Part shown: piece by piece, positions 54,067 to 63,969 of the stretch
How positions within the stretch are numbered: the stretch's first letter is position 1
How the letters are laid out: every line of letters starts with the position of its first letter
Assembly: GCF_004054105.1 (NCBI RefSeq)
Contig: NZ_SBLC01000006.1
Span: 1 to 64,000, forward strand
Length of the DNA stretch: 64,000 nucleotides
Source of the DNA: Falsigemmobacter intermedius
GTDB taxonomy: Bacteria; Pseudomonadota; Alphaproteobacteria; Rhodobacterales; Rhodobacteraceae
Direction of reading: 5' to 3'
Program-made: the position numbers and the translations under genes
The notes under the pieces: model-generated
The model's database searches: none
The model's input: only the letters and a program-made list of their open reading frames with translations
Told to the model about the DNA's origin: nothing

Positions 54067-54674
54067 AGCGTGTTTTGTTCCCCGCAGTCGTCATGGCCGC
54101 GCTTTTGCCCGCAGCGACCGGCGCGCAGAGCCCGGCTCCGGTGGTGGTTCAGGATGGGGCTGTGCAAAATAACATGTCGGCGCTCGACGGCGCTCCGGCA
54201 CCAAAAGCCGATCCGCAGCAGTCGCGCATTGCCCAGGAGCCGGGTCTTGCCGGAGAGCTTCTGGCGGCCATTGCCGCAGAGCGACAGGCGCTGAAAGACC
54301 GCACAGAGGCTCTGAATCTGCGCGAATCCGAGATAAATTTTGCCTCCGCCGCTCTGGCAGAGCAGGAGCGTCAGCTGACCGCGCTGAAGGAAGAGATCCA
54401 TCAGCTTCTCGGTCTGGCAGAGACCCGTCACAGCGAAGATATCACCCGCCTCGTCCAGATGTACCGCGCCATGAAGCCCGCAGAGGCGGCAGCGATCCTC
54501 TCCAACGCCGATCTGGAAGTGACTGTTCTGGTCATCGCAGCCATGCCGGAACGCGACTCCGGTCCGATCCTTGCGCGGATGAACATGACCCGCGCTCAGG
54601 CGGTCTCGAAGATTATTCTTGAGCGCTCCCGCCTGCCGGGGGACCAGCGGCTTCTTAATCTGAAGATCAACTGA
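54063..54674 (+). CDS. motE: MotE-like periplasmic chaperone of the flagellar motor
   Basis: MotE helps fold the stator protein MotC in rhizobia. The 203-residue protein has a signal peptide (MKRVLFPAVVMAALLPAATGA), a coiled coil (AAIAAERQALKDRTEALNLRE), and a C-terminal MgtE_N-like domain with VQMYRAMKPAEAAAILSNADLEVTVLVIAAMPERDSGPILARM. It overlaps the gene before by 4 bases and is followed by a terminator. Confidence 0.78.
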   Translation: MKRVLFPAVVMAALLPAATGAQSPAPVVVQDGAVQNNMSALDGAPAPKADPQQSRIAQEPGLAGELLAAIAAERQALKDRTEALNLRESEINFASAALAEQERQLTALKEEIHQLLGLAETRHSEDITRLVQMYRAMKPAEAAAILSNADLEVTVLVIAAMPERDSGPILARMNMTRAQAVSKIILERSRLPGDQRLLNLKIN

Positions 54675-54699
54675 ACCGCTCAGCGGGGCGGAGAACCTG

Positions 54700-54732
54700 A
54701 AGCCGCAGGGACCTGGTGCCTGCGGCTTTTTA
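54700..54732 (+). terminator. Rho-independent terminator of fliL-motE
   Basis: AAGCCGCAGG, loop, CCTGCGGCTT and TTTAT, 26 bases after the motE stop. Confidence 0.85.
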
Positions 54733-54804
54733 TGCGCTCAGGTCACGCCAGATATTCTGCGGCTGTGACCCACGCGTTCCTTCAGACGAGCGCGGAGACC
54801 CATA

Positions 54805-54837
54805 GCAAAACGCCCCCGCAGGATCTGCGGGGGCGTT
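54805..54837 (-). terminator. Rho-independent terminator of dctA
   Basis: On the minus strand AACGCCCCCGCAG, loop atc, CTGCGGGGGCGTT then TTGC, 23 bases past the dctA stop. Confidence 0.8.
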
Positions 54838-54860
54838 GCTCAGACCGGAGTTCTCAGATC

Positions 54861-56225
54861 TCAGTCCGCGGAGGCTTCACCAAGGCGCAGGCCGGCGGGC
54901 GCTCCGCTCAGCGCGGGTGCCGCCACAGCGGGAGCGGCGCTTCCCTTCATCACGGCATCGAACTGCTCTTTATCAAGGGCGTTCTCCCAGCGGCTGACGA
55001 CGACGGTGGCGACGGCATTCCCGATGAAATTGGTGATCGAGCGGCATTCGGACATGAAGCGGTCCACACCAAGGATCAGCGCCATACCGGCGAGCGGCAC
55101 GCTCGGCACCACCGAAAGCGTGGCAGCGAGGGTAATGAAGCCCGCACCGGTCACACCCGCTGCCCCCTTAGAGGAGAGCATCGCCACCGCCAGAAGGGTG
55201 AGCTGCTGGCCAAGGGTCAGATCGGTATTGGTGGCCTGAGCGATAAACAGCGCCGCCAGCGTCATATAGATATTGGTGCCGTCGAGGTTGAAGGAATAAC
55301 CGGTCGGAACCACCATCCCCACCACCGGCCGCGCACAGCCTGCTTTCTCCATCTTCTCCATCAGGCGCGGCAGAGCCGATTCCGAGGAGGAAGTGCCCAG
55401 CACCAGCAGGATCTCTTCTTTGAGATAGCGGATCAGCGCAAGGATCGAGAAGCCATTGACGCGGGCCACCGCGCCAAGGATCACCAGCACGAAGATGGCA
55501 GAGGTGATATAGAAGGTCAGCACCAGTTCCGCGAGGTTCATCACCGAGCCGATGCCATATTTGCCGATGGTGAAGGCAAAGGCTCCGAAGGCACCGATGG
55601 GGGCCAGCTTCATCAGGATATCGACCACGCGGAAGATGATCTGACCGGCGGCTTCAAAGAGGCGAATGACCGGCTTTGCAGGCTCGCCCACCAGAATGAC
55701 GCCCACGCCAAAGAGGATCGCCACAAAGAGGACCTGCAGGATATTGCCCTCGGTGAAGGCTGAAATCAGCGTGGTCGGGATGATCTCCATCATGAAACCG
55801 GTCAGGGTGGATTCGTGGGCTTTGGCCGCATAACCCTGAACCGCTGCCGGATCGAGAGTGGCGGGATCAATGTTCATGCCCGTGCCCGGCTGCACCACAT
55901 TGGCCACGATCAGGCCGACGACCAGCGCCAGGGTCGAGAACACAAAGAAATAGCCAAAGGCTTTGCCCGCGACCGAGCCCACGCCCTTCAGATCCCCCAT
56001 GCCCGCAAGGCCGGTCACAATGGTGATGAAGATCACCGGCGCGATGATCATCTTCACCAGTTTGATGAAGGCATCGCCAAGCGGTTTGAGGTCGGCGCCA
56101 AGCTGCGGCCAGAAATGGCCGATCACTGCGCCGAGGATGATCGCCATGATCACCTGGATATAGAGAACGCGGTAAAAGGGTTTGCGGGCCGGTGTCCCGG
56201 CTCCGGCTTGGGGATTGAACTGCAT
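54861..56225 (-). CDS. dctA: C4-dicarboxylate:cation symporter DctA
   Basis: DctA imports succinate, fumarate and malate with protons or sodium. The 454-residue protein has the SLC1 fold with eight or so helices, the serine-rich hairpin ([20 protein letters not shown]) and the substrate/ion segment [25 protein letters not shown]. The late [19 protein letters not shown] and [27 protein letters not shown] complete it. ATG 56225 has GGAGGAG upstream. dctBD lies divergently, as expected for its regulators. Confidence 0.92.
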   Translation of the reverse strand: MQFNPQAGAGTPARKPFYRVLYIQVIMAIILGAVIGHFWPQLGADLKPLGDAFIKLVKMIIAPVIFITIVTGLAGMGDLKGVGSVAGKAFGYFFVFSTLALVVGLIVANVVQPGTGMNIDPATLDPAAVQGYAAKAHESTLTGFMMEIIPTTLISAFTEGNILQVLFVAILFGVGVILVGEPAKPVIRLFEAAGQIIFRVVDILMKLAPIGAFGAFAFTIGKYGIGSVMNLAELVLTFYITSAIFVLVILGAVARVNGFSILALIRYLKEEILLVLGTSSSESALPRLMEKMEKAGCARPVVGMVVPTGYSFNLDGTNIYMTLAALFIAQATNTDLTLGQQLTLLAVAMLSSKGAAGVTGAGFITLAATLSVVPSVPLAGMALILGVDRFMSECRSITNFIGNAVATVVVSRWENALDKEQFDAVMKGSAAPAVAAPALSGAPAGLRLGEASAD

Positions 56226-56355
56226 GGGGGGCTCCTCCGGGCGCCAATACGTCACTGGCGCCAGGATAGTGATTCCGGGAGGACGCCCCAGTTTTGCCTG
56301 AATTTTCACCAGCGCCTTATTTTCATGGGCATTTTTGTCGTGTCTGGCTGCCAGG

Positions 56356-56375
56356 ATGTGTGGTTTTCCACACAT
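56356..56375. promoter_or_regulatory. Perfect 20-base palindrome between dctA and dctB
   Basis: ATGTGTGG-tttt-CCACACAT lies about 130 bases upstream of dctA and 36-57 upstream of the dctB start options. An imperfect repeat GTTTC...GAAAC follows at about 56389. Its position suits a DctD operator controlling dctA. No -24/-12 (GG-N10-GC) promoter was seen nearby on either strand. Confidence 0.55.
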
Positions 56376-56410
56376 GCCGGATCTGCTAGTTTCGGATCTG
56401 AAACAGTTTT

Positions 56411-58090
56411 GTGACGAGGTCGCGGCCCAGCATGCCCCGAAGATTTTCCCCTCTTAGGCGGCTGATGCCGCGGGCGCTGATCTTTACGGGGGCCTGTCTT
56501 GCGGTGGTCGCGGCCTTTGAGGTCAGCCGCCGCACCGTGCGGGCGACCCTGTTGAATGAGGCGCAGATCACCGCGCAATCGCGGGTGCAGACGCTTGAGA
56601 GTATTCTCGCGGTGCAGCGTGCGGTGGCGGGCACCCTCGCCGATGACGGTCTGGCACGGGCGGCGCTTGTCAGCGGTGATACGGATCTGGCCGAGCAGGT
56701 CTCGCGGAAGCTCGAGTATCTGCGCGCAGAGACCGGCAGCACGATCATCTATCTGATCGACACCGAAGGGCTGACGATCTCAGCCTCGAACTGGCAGGAG
56801 CCGGTCAGTTTTGTCGGCGGCAATTACGCCTTTCGGGAGTATTTCCGCAAAGCGGTGACCGAGGGGCGGGCGCTGGAATATGCGCTTGGCCGCAACAGCG
56901 GCCGCCCCGGGCTCTATCTCTCCCATGACATCCGGGCAGAGGGTGAGCTTGTCGGGATCATCGTCGTGAAAATGGAATTTGAGGCTATGGAGGCGGGTTG
57001 GGCCCGCAGCGCGGCCCCGAGCCATGTCACCGATCCGACGGGGCAGGTTGTGCTGGCCTCGGACCCCTCGCTGCGCTTCAGCCAGCCTCCGGCGGCAGCG
57101 GGGCGGCTGGCGGTGCATGAGGCGGTGGCCGGTGCGCCGGGCTGGCAGCTGACGCTATATACCTCGGCTGCGGCCTCCTGGCGCGCGGGCATCGGCGGGG
57201 GGCTGGTGATGTCGGCGGTCCTTGCGCTGGTCTTCGCGCTCGGGCGCAGGCGCAGGAGGATCATTGAGGCGCGCCGCGCCGTCAAAGAGGCGGCTTTGCA
57301 GTATCAGCGCGACCTTGAGCAGGCGGTGGAAGACCGCACCCGCCTTCTGAAAGCTGAGGTCGAAGAGCGCCGCAATGCCGAGGAGCGTCTGGCCCATATG
57401 CAGGGCGAACTGGTGCAGGCCAATAAACTCGCCACCCTCGGGCAGGTCACCGCCGGACTTGCCCATGAGGTGAACCAGCCGCTGGCCACCATTCGCCTTC
57501 TGGCCGACAACGGGGTTGCGCTTCTCGATGATGACCCGGAAGAGACGCGCGCCAATCTGCGCCAGATCGCGGGCATGACGGAACGCATCGACCGCATCAC
57601 CACCCAGCTGCGCGGCTTTGCCCGCAAGGCCACCGGTGAGCTGAAGGCGGTGCCGGTGCGGGAGGTGATTGAGGCCTCAGTGCTGCTGACCGCCTCGCGC
57701 CGCAGGGCGCGGGGGGCGCAACTGGTCATTCGCGGGGATGATCCTGACCTGAAAGTCCGGGCAGAGGCCGTGCGGCTGGAGCAGGTTCTGGTGAATCTCA
57801 TCCAGAACGCCCAGGAGGCGCTGCATGATACCGCCGATCCGGTCATCACCCTGACGGTGACGGCGGATGCCACAACGGTCACTTTTGATCTGCGCGACAA
57901 CGGCCCCGGCATAGAGCCTGCCATGGTCGGCCAGTTGTTCATGCCCTTTGCTACCTCGAAAAGCGAAGGCCTGGGGCTTGGGCTGGTGATCGCCCGCGAT
58001 ATTGCGCGCGATCTGGGCGGCGAGTTAAGCCTTGCCCCGCCCGAGCCCGGGCAGGGCGCGCATTTCATTTTAAGGCTGCAACGCGCATGA
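56411..58090 (+). CDS. dctB: C4-dicarboxylate sensor histidine kinase DctB
   Basis: DctB senses periplasmic dicarboxylates and phosphorylates DctD. The 559-residue protein has two membrane helices (about 17-35 and 260-280) around a double-Cache sensor domain, a coiled linker, and a kinase core with H box [14 protein letters not shown] (His352), N box [12 protein letters not shown], and [10 protein letters not shown] and [15 protein letters not shown]-binding boxes. The start is GTG 56411 or ATG 56432; neither has a good ribosome site. It overlaps dctD by 4 bases. Confidence 0.9.
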   Translation: MTRSRPSMPRRFSPLRRLMPRALIFTGACLAVVAAFEVSRRTVRATLLNEAQITAQSRVQTLESILAVQRAVAGTLADDGLARAALVSGDTDLAEQVSRKLEYLRAETGSTIIYLIDTEGLTISASNWQEPVSFVGGNYAFREYFRKAVTEGRALEYALGRNSGRPGLYLSHDIRAEGELVGIIVVKMEFEAMEAGWARSAAPSHVTDPTGQVVLASDPSLRFSQPPAAAGRLAVHEAVAGAPGWQLTLYTSAAASWRAGIGGGLVMSAVLALVFALGRRRRRIIEARRAVKEAALQYQRDLEQAVEDRTRLLKAEVEERRNAEERLAHMQGELVQANKLATLGQVTAGLAHEVNQPLATIRLLADNGVALLDDDPEETRANLRQIAGMTERIDRITTQLRGFARKATGELKAVPVREVIEASVLLTASRRRARGAQLVIRGDDPDLKVRAEAVRLEQVLVNLIQNAQEALHDTADPVITLTVTADATTVTFDLRDNGPGIEPAMVGQLFMPFATSKSEGLGLGLVIARDIARDLGGELSLAPPEPGQGAHFILRLQRA

Positions 58091-59430
58091 GTGAAAAATT
58101 CCTGGTCCGCCTTGTCGACGACGATGAAGATCTTCTGGCTGCCGAGCTTCAGAGCCTGAAGATCGCGGGCTTTCGCGCGGAAGGTTTCAGTGACCCGCGC
58201 AAAGCCCTGGAAGGGATCACCCCGGACTATCCCGGCGTGATCCTCTCGGATGTGCGGATGCCCGGCATGGACGGTTTTGAATTTCACCGCCAGATCCGGG
58301 CCATTGACGAGGATCTGCCGGTGATCCTGCTGACCGGCCACGGCGATGTGCCCATGGCGGTTGAGGCGATGCGGGCCGGGGCCTGGGATTTTCTGACCAA
58401 GCCGGTCTCGCTTGATCAGCTGACCGCCGCCCTGCGCCGCGCGGCTCAGGCCCGCGCTCTGGTGCTGGAGAACCGCAGCCTGCGGCAGATGAGGGCGCAG
58501 CCGCTGCCGGTGCGCGGCGATCTGCTGGGCGTCAGCCCGGCGGTCACGCGCCTGCGCGATGCGGCGGCGCGGATCGGGGAGGCGGGGATTGATGCCCTCA
58601 TCACCGGCCCCACGGGCGCGGGCAAGGAGGCGCTGGCCCATGCGATCCACAGGCTTGGCAGCCGCGCAAACCGGCCCTTCGTGCATGTGGCCTGCGACAC
58701 CCTGAATGAGGGCCGCTTCGACAGCGAGTTCTTTGGCGCCGAAGCGGGCCACCCTGATGCGCCGCGTCACAGCCGCCTTGTGGGGCGGATTGAGAAGGCG
58801 CACCGCGGCACGCTTTATCTCGACCGCGTCGAGATGCTGACCGCGCCTTTGCAGGCAAGGCTTCTGCATGCCATTGAAACCCGGTCGTTCTGGGCGGCGG
58901 GGGCCACCAGTGCGCGGCCGCTCGATCTGCATGTCCTGGCCTCGACCTCTGCCGATCTGGGGGAACTGGCGCGGCAGGGCAGCTTTCACGCCGATCTTTA
59001 CTACCGCCTCTCCGGCGTCACCCTGCATGTCCCGCCGCTGGCGGAGCGGCGCGGAGACATCCCGGTTCTCTTCCGCGCCTTTCTGATTGAGGCCTGCCAG
59101 CGTTATAATCTGGCCGTGCCGGAGATCACGCCCCTGGTGCGGGCGCGGCTCGACAGCCACGACTGGCCCGGCAACGGACGGGAGCTGCGCCAGTTCGCTG
59201 AAGCCCAGGCCCTTGGTCTGACGGAAGATGAGCAGGGCGACGCGGGCGGCCCTTCTGACCTTGCCGGACTGATGGCCCGCTATGAGGCGGGGCTTTTGCG
59301 TGATGCGCTCAGGGCCACGAAAGGCAATGTCACCCGGGCCATGGCGCAGCTCAATCTGCCGCGCAAAACCTTTTACGACAAACTGGCCAGACATGGCCTT
59401 CAGGCCGAGAGTTTCCGCGAACGGGGTTGA
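58087..59430 (+). CDS. dctD: DctD-like response regulator with a degenerate AAA+ domain
   Basis: The 447-residue protein has a receiver domain (Asp55 in LSDVRMPGMDG, Lys105), an AAA+ domain and a Fis-type HTH (NVTRAMAQLNLPRKTFYDKLARHG). Walker A is intact (GPTGAGKE, 174-181). However, the GAFTGA loop is replaced by GHPDAP after FFGAEA (about 221-226). Walker B reads LYLDRVE with Arg247 instead of Glu, and the first Arg of FREDL is His. It probably cannot remodel sigma-54 polymerase, and may act on sigma-70 promoters like R. capsulatus NtrC. Confidence 0.88.
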   Translation: MSEKFLVRLVDDDEDLLAAELQSLKIAGFRAEGFSDPRKALEGITPDYPGVILSDVRMPGMDGFEFHRQIRAIDEDLPVILLTGHGDVPMAVEAMRAGAWDFLTKPVSLDQLTAALRRAAQARALVLENRSLRQMRAQPLPVRGDLLGVSPAVTRLRDAAARIGEAGIDALITGPTGAGKEALAHAIHRLGSRANRPFVHVACDTLNEGRFDSEFFGAEAGHPDAPRHSRLVGRIEKAHRGTLYLDRVEMLTAPLQARLLHAIETRSFWAAGATSARPLDLHVLASTSADLGELARQGSFHADLYYRLSGVTLHVPPLAERRGDIPVLFRAFLIEACQRYNLAVPEITPLVRARLDSHDWPGNGRELRQFAEAQALGLTEDEQGDAGGPSDLAGLMARYEAGLLRDALRATKGNVTRAMAQLNLPRKTFYDKLARHGLQAESFRERG

Positions 59431-59519
59431 GACAGCGGGCCTCAGCCCTTGCGCTTGCCCAGCAAGCCCGCATCCGCTAAGCCCTTTCTGCCAGACACGA
59501 AGGCAGATGAGGCCAGAAG

Positions 59520-61010
59520 ATGACCAGGGAAAAAGCCCCCCGCCGCCCGCGCGCTGAGACCCCCAAAGGGTTTCGCGACTATTTCGGCGCGGAAGTGACC
59601 GAACGCAAAGCCATGCTCGATGCCATTGCCGAGGTCTATCATCTTCACGGCTTCGAAGCCCTTGAGACCTCTGCGGTGGAAACCGTTGAAGCGCTTGGCA
59701 AATTCCTGCCCGATGTCGACCGCCCGAATGAGGGTGTGTTCGCCTGGCAGGAAGACGAAAAAGACTGGCTGGCGCTGCGCTATGACCTGACCGCGCCGCT
59801 CGCGCGGGTCGCGGCGCAATACCGCAACGATCTGGCCTCGCCCTATCGCCGCTATGCGATGGGGCCGGTCTGGCGCAATGAAAAGCCGGGACCCGGCCGT
59901 TTCCGTCAGTTCTATCAGTGCGATGCCGATACCGTGGGCGCGCCCTCGGTCGCGGCAGATGCGGAAATCTGCGCCATGCTCGCCAATGCGCTGGAGCGTG
60001 TGGGCATTCCGCGTGGCGATTACGTCGTGAAGGTCAACAACCGCAAAGTGCTGAACGGCGTGATGGAAGTCGCGGGGGTTCTCGACCCCTCGGACCCGTC
60101 GAAGTTTGAAAACGAACGCGGCATCGTGCTGCGCGCGATCGATAAGATCGACCGTCTGGGCGATGCGGGTGTGCGTCTGCTGCTCGGCGAAGGCCGCAAA
60201 GACGACTCTGGTGATTTCACCAAAGGCGCGGGCCTCTCGGCAGAGCAGGCGGAAGTGGTCATGGGCTTTGTCTCGGCCAAACGCGCGACCGGTGCGGCCA
60301 CGGTTGCGCGTCTGCGCGAACTGGTGGGCAATTCGGTGCTCGGCGCAGAAGGCGTGAATGAGCTGGAAACCATCGCCACGCTGCTCGACGCCCAAGGGTT
60401 CGGTGCTGACCGCATTGAGCTCGACCCCGGCGTTGTGCGCGGCCTTGGCTATTACACCGGCCCGGTCTTTGAAGCGGAACTCACCTTCGAGATCCTCGAT
60501 GAGAAGGGCAATAAGCGCCAGTTCGGCTCGGTCTCGGGCGGCGGTCGTTATGATGATCTGGTGAAGCGCTTCACCGGTCAGGCGGTGCCCGCAACCGGCG
60601 TCTCGATCGGTGTGGACCGACTGCTCGCCGCCCTGCGCGCCAAGGGCCGCATGGGAGCAGAGGCTGCAGGTCCGGTCGTGGTGACCGTGATGGACCGCGA
60701 CCGCATGTCGGATTATTTCGCCATGGCGGCGGACCTGCGCAATGCGGGCATCCGCGCCGAAGTCTATCTCGGCAATCCCAAGCAGTTCGGTAACCAGCTG
60801 AAATATGCAGACAAACGCCAGTCGCCCATCGCGGTCATTCAGGGCTCCGATGAGGCTGCCCGTGGTGTTGTCGTGCTGAAAGACCTGATCCTGGGCGCGA
60901 AGATCGCTGAAAACGCCACGCTGGAGGAATGGAAAGACCGTCCCGCACAGCGTGAAGTGGCCCGTGGCGATCTGGTCGACACCGTGCGTCAGATGCTGGC
61001 CGAAGGGTAA
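59520..61010 (+). CDS. hisS: Histidyl-tRNA synthetase
   Basis: HisRS charges tRNA-His. The 496-residue protein has class II motif 2 [24 protein letters not shown], the [16 protein letters not shown] segment and the histidine loop [14 protein letters not shown], plus the anticodon-binding domain near the end. It is longer than E. coli's enzyme (about 424) and looks like the alphaproteobacterial/eukaryote-like group that recognises tRNA-His lacking G-1. The tRNA-His gene at 37787-37863 has the matching features. hisZ starts 3 bases after the stop. Confidence 0.94.
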   Translation: MTREKAPRRPRAETPKGFRDYFGAEVTERKAMLDAIAEVYHLHGFEALETSAVETVEALGKFLPDVDRPNEGVFAWQEDEKDWLALRYDLTAPLARVAAQYRNDLASPYRRYAMGPVWRNEKPGPGRFRQFYQCDADTVGAPSVAADAEICAMLANALERVGIPRGDYVVKVNNRKVLNGVMEVAGVLDPSDPSKFENERGIVLRAIDKIDRLGDAGVRLLLGEGRKDDSGDFTKGAGLSAEQAEVVMGFVSAKRATGAATVARLRELVGNSVLGAEGVNELETIATLLDAQGFGADRIELDPGVVRGLGYYTGPVFEAELTFEILDEKGNKRQFGSVSGGGRYDDLVKRFTGQAVPATGVSIGVDRLLAALRAKGRMGAEAAGPVVVTVMDRDRMSDYFAMAADLRNAGIRAEVYLGNPKQFGNQLKYADKRQSPIAVIQGSDEAARGVVVLKDLILGAKIAENATLEEWKDRPAQREVARGDLVDTVRQMLAEG

Positions 61011-61013
61011 CTC

Positions 61014-62117
61014 ATGCCGATTTCCCCCGCCGCCCGCCGCGAAGCCGCCCGTCTGAAAGCCGCCTTTGAGGCGGCGGGGGCTCTGCCGGTTGAGGCAGAT
61101 ACACTGCTGCCCGCCGATACGCTTCTTGATCTTTACGGCGAAGACATTCGCGGCCGCGCCTATGTCACCCAGGACCCGCTTCTGGGTGAGATGATGCTGC
61201 GCCCGGATTTCACCGTCCCGGTGGTGCAGATGCACATGGCCCATGGGGCAGAGCCTGCGCGTTATTGCTATTCGGGTGAAGTCTTCCGCCGTCAGGACCG
61301 CGATGAGGGGCGGGCACGCGAATATCTGCAGACCGGCTATGAGGTTTTCGCCCGCGAGAACCCCGCCGAGTCGGATGCCGAAGTTTTTGCGATGTTCTCG
61401 CAGCTTCTGGTGCCGCTGAAACTGCGTGCGGTGATCGGCGACATCGGTCTGCTGCTGGCGGCGGTCAATGGCCTTACCACCTCGGAAACCCGCAAGGCGG
61501 CGCTGCGCCGTCATGTCTGGCGTCCCAAACGCTTCCGGGCGCTGCTTGACCGCTTCTCGGGTGCCGCGCCTGTCGCTCCGGCGCGGGTGAAGCTTCTGGA
61601 AAAACTCGCCACCGGTTCTGCCGAGGCGCTGATGCAGGAGGCCGGCCCTTTCATCGGCCAGCGCAGCCCGGCTGAGGTTGAGGCCCGCGCCCAGGCGCTT
61701 CTGGAAGATGCAGGCACCCGCCATATCCCCACCCGTGAGGCGGATCTCCTCGATGATCTGCTGCGCGTCGAAGGCGCCGCGCCTGAGGCGCTGAAGCGGC
61801 TTGAGGATATCGGGACGGAGCTTTCCTCCATCCGTCCGGCCATCGCGCTGATGGAGGCGCGGCTTGAGGCGCTGTCCGAGCATGGCATCAATGTCGACCG
61901 TCTGGGCTTTGAGGCCAGCCATGGCCGCACCACGATGGAATATTACGACGGCTTCGTCTTTTCCTTCATGGCCGATCAGGAGGGTCTGCCCCCGGTCGCC
62001 AATGGCGGGCGCTATGACGCGCTGACCCGGGTTCTGGGGCAGGGCCGTGAAATTCCGGCGGTCGGCGGCATCATCCGCCCCGGCCTGCTGGCGCAGCTGA
62101 AGGAGGCCCGGGTATGA
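61014..62117 (+). CDS. hisZ: ATP phosphoribosyltransferase regulatory subunit HisZ
   Basis: HisZ is a HisRS paralogue without tRNA charging that activates short-form HisG and allows feedback by histidine. The 367-residue protein has the HisRS-like core (RPDFTVPVVQMHM, RYCYSGEVFRRQD, GRTTMEYYDGFVFSF, NGGRYDAL) but no anticodon-binding domain. It lies directly after hisS and overlaps hisG by 4 bases, so the three form one operon. Confidence 0.92.
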   Translation: MPISPAARREAARLKAAFEAAGALPVEADTLLPADTLLDLYGEDIRGRAYVTQDPLLGEMMLRPDFTVPVVQMHMAHGAEPARYCYSGEVFRRQDRDEGRAREYLQTGYEVFARENPAESDAEVFAMFSQLLVPLKLRAVIGDIGLLLAAVNGLTTSETRKAALRRHVWRPKRFRALLDRFSGAAPVAPARVKLLEKLATGSAEALMQEAGPFIGQRSPAEVEARAQALLEDAGTRHIPTREADLLDDLLRVEGAAPEALKRLEDIGTELSSIRPAIALMEARLEALSEHGINVDRLGFEASHGRTTMEYYDGFVFSFMADQEGLPPVANGGRYDALTRVLGQGREIPAVGGIIRPGLLAQLKEARV

Positions 62118-62821
62118 GCCTTCGTATCGGGGTGCCGTCCAAGGGGCGGCTGATGGAAAAGACTTTCGAGTGGTTTGGCGCGCGCGGCGTGACCATGGCG
62201 CGCTCGGGTGACGACCGGGAGTATTCCGGCCATGTCAGCGGCATCGGCGGCGTGCATCTGGTGCTGCTCTCGGCCGGTGAGATCCCGCGCGAACTCTCGG
62301 CCGGGCGCATTCACCTGGGCGTGACCGGGACCGATCTCATCCGCGAAAAGCTCGCCGGCTGGGACACCCGGGTCGCCGAAGTCGCGCCTCTGGGCTTTGG
62401 TTTTGCTGATCTCATCATCGCCGTGCCGAACGCCTGGATCGATGTGGACACGCTCGATGATCTGGATGCGGTCGCCGCGCAGTTCCGGGCCGCCCATGGC
62501 CACCGCCTGCGGATTGCGACCAAATACCACCGTTTGGTGCGGGAGTTCCTGCAAAGCGCAGGGGTTGCGGAATACCGTCTCGTCGACAGCCAGGGCGCGA
62601 CGGAGGGCACCATCCGCAATATGACCGCAGAGGCGGTGGCGGATATCACCTCCTCGGGCGATACGCTCAGGGCGAACCATCTGAAGATCCTCTCGGATGG
62701 TCTGGTGCTGAAATCCCAGGCCGAGCTTTTCGCCTCGCGCCGCGCCAATTGGGATGCGATCACCCTCGCGCGATTGAACGAGCTTTGCGCAAAACTCGGG
62801 GTTGAAGCGCCCGCGCTTTAA
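62114..62821 (+). CDS. hisG: ATP phosphoribosyltransferase, short form (HisG-S)
   Basis: HisG carries out the first step of histidine synthesis, joining ATP and PRPP. The 235-residue protein is the short form: [11 protein letters not shown] at the start, [12 protein letters not shown], and the PRPP-binding loop [25 protein letters not shown]. It lacks the C-terminal regulatory ACT-like domain of E. coli HisG, which agrees with the presence of HisZ next door. Confidence 0.94.
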   Translation: MSLRIGVPSKGRLMEKTFEWFGARGVTMARSGDDREYSGHVSGIGGVHLVLLSAGEIPRELSAGRIHLGVTGTDLIREKLAGWDTRVAEVAPLGFGFADLIIAVPNAWIDVDTLDDLDAVAAQFRAAHGHRLRIATKYHRLVREFLQSAGVAEYRLVDSQGATEGTIRNMTAEAVADITSSGDTLRANHLKILSDGLVLKSQAELFASRRANWDAITLARLNELCAKLGVEAPAL

Positions 62822-62937
62822 CCCTTGGGTCAGGGCCGCTCTCACCATGGCGCGAGCGGCCCAGCAGCCTTGAAGTTAAGGCTTGCAAGGCCCCCCGATT
62901 GGGGCGAAAAACGCCCCCGAAAACAGGGAGCTGCGCC

Positions 62938-63966
62938 ATGACCCACCGTATCGCCATCCTCGGAGCCTCGGGCTATACCGGAGCCGAACTTGTCCGCCTG
63001 ATCGCGACCCATCCTGAGATGGAAATCGTGGCGCTGTCAGCCGATCGTAAGGCCGGGCAGGATATGGCGGAGGTCTTTCCCTTCCTGCGCCATCTGACGC
63101 TGCCGAAGCTGGTGAAGATCGAGGAGATCGATTTCTCGCAGGTCGATCTGGCCTTCTGCGCGCTGCCGCACGCCACCACCCAGAAGGTCGTAGCGGCCCT
63201 GCCGAAAGATCTGAAGATCGTTGATCTGTCGGCGGACTTCCGTCTGCGCGATGTGGCGGATTATGAGAAATGGTACGGCCAGCCGCATTTCGCGCCGGAG
63301 CTGCAGCCCGAAGCCGTTTACGGCCTGACCGAGTTTTACCGCGAAGAGATCCGCAACGCGCGTCTGGTGGCAGGCACGGGCTGCAATGCGGCGACCGGGC
63401 AATATGCGCTTCGCCCGCTGATCTCGGCAGGTGTGATCGATCTTGACCGCATCGTGCTTGATCTGAAGGCCGGTGTCTCGGGCGCGGGCCGCTCGCTGAA
63501 AGAGAACCTGCTGCATGCAGAGCTTTCAGAGGGCACCCACAGCTATTCGGCGGGCGGAAAGCACCGTCACCTCGGTGAATTTGACCAGGAGTTCTCGAAA
63601 CTTGCCGGTCGTCCGGTCCATGTGCAGTTCACGCCGCATCTGATGCCCTTTAACCGTGGCATTCTGATGACCGTTTATGTTGACGGTGATCCGGCGGTCA
63701 TCCATCAGACCCTGGCTGATGCCTATAAGGATGAGACCTTTATCCAGGTGCTTCCTTTTGGCGCACTGCCGTCAACCCGGGATGTGCGCGGCTCGAACTT
63801 CTGCCATATTGGCGTGACCGGCGACCGTGTGCCGGGCCGTGCGACCATCGTGGCGGTGCTCGATAACCTGACGAAAGGCTCGTCGGGTCAGGCGCTGCAG
63901 AACGCCAACCTGATGCTGGGTATTGAAGAGACCACCGGCCTGATGCTGGCTCCGGTCTTCCCGTAA
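62938..63966 (+). CDS. argC: N-acetyl-gamma-glutamyl-phosphate reductase
   Basis: ArgC reduces N-acetylglutamyl phosphate to the semialdehyde in arginine synthesis, using NADPH. The 342-residue protein has the dinucleotide fold [19 protein letters not shown] and catalytic Cys149 in [17 protein letters not shown]. The later [10 protein letters not shown] and [10 protein letters not shown] segments are also typical. I start at ATG 62938 (GGGAG upstream). It is followed at once by a probable ccmE, a neighbour pair seen in other Rhodobacteraceae. Confidence 0.95.
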   Translation: MTHRIAILGASGYTGAELVRLIATHPEMEIVALSADRKAGQDMAEVFPFLRHLTLPKLVKIEEIDFSQVDLAFCALPHATTQKVVAALPKDLKIVDLSADFRLRDVADYEKWYGQPHFAPELQPEAVYGLTEFYREEIRNARLVAGTGCNAATGQYALRPLISAGVIDLDRIVLDLKAGVSGAGRSLKENLLHAELSEGTHSYSAGGKHRHLGEFDQEFSKLAGRPVHVQFTPHLMPFNRGILMTVYVDGDPAVIHQTLADAYKDETFIQVLPFGALPSTRDVRGSNFCHIGVTGDRVPGRATIVAVLDNLTKGSSGQALQNANLMLGIEETTGLMLAPVFP

Positions 63967-63969
63967 GAT

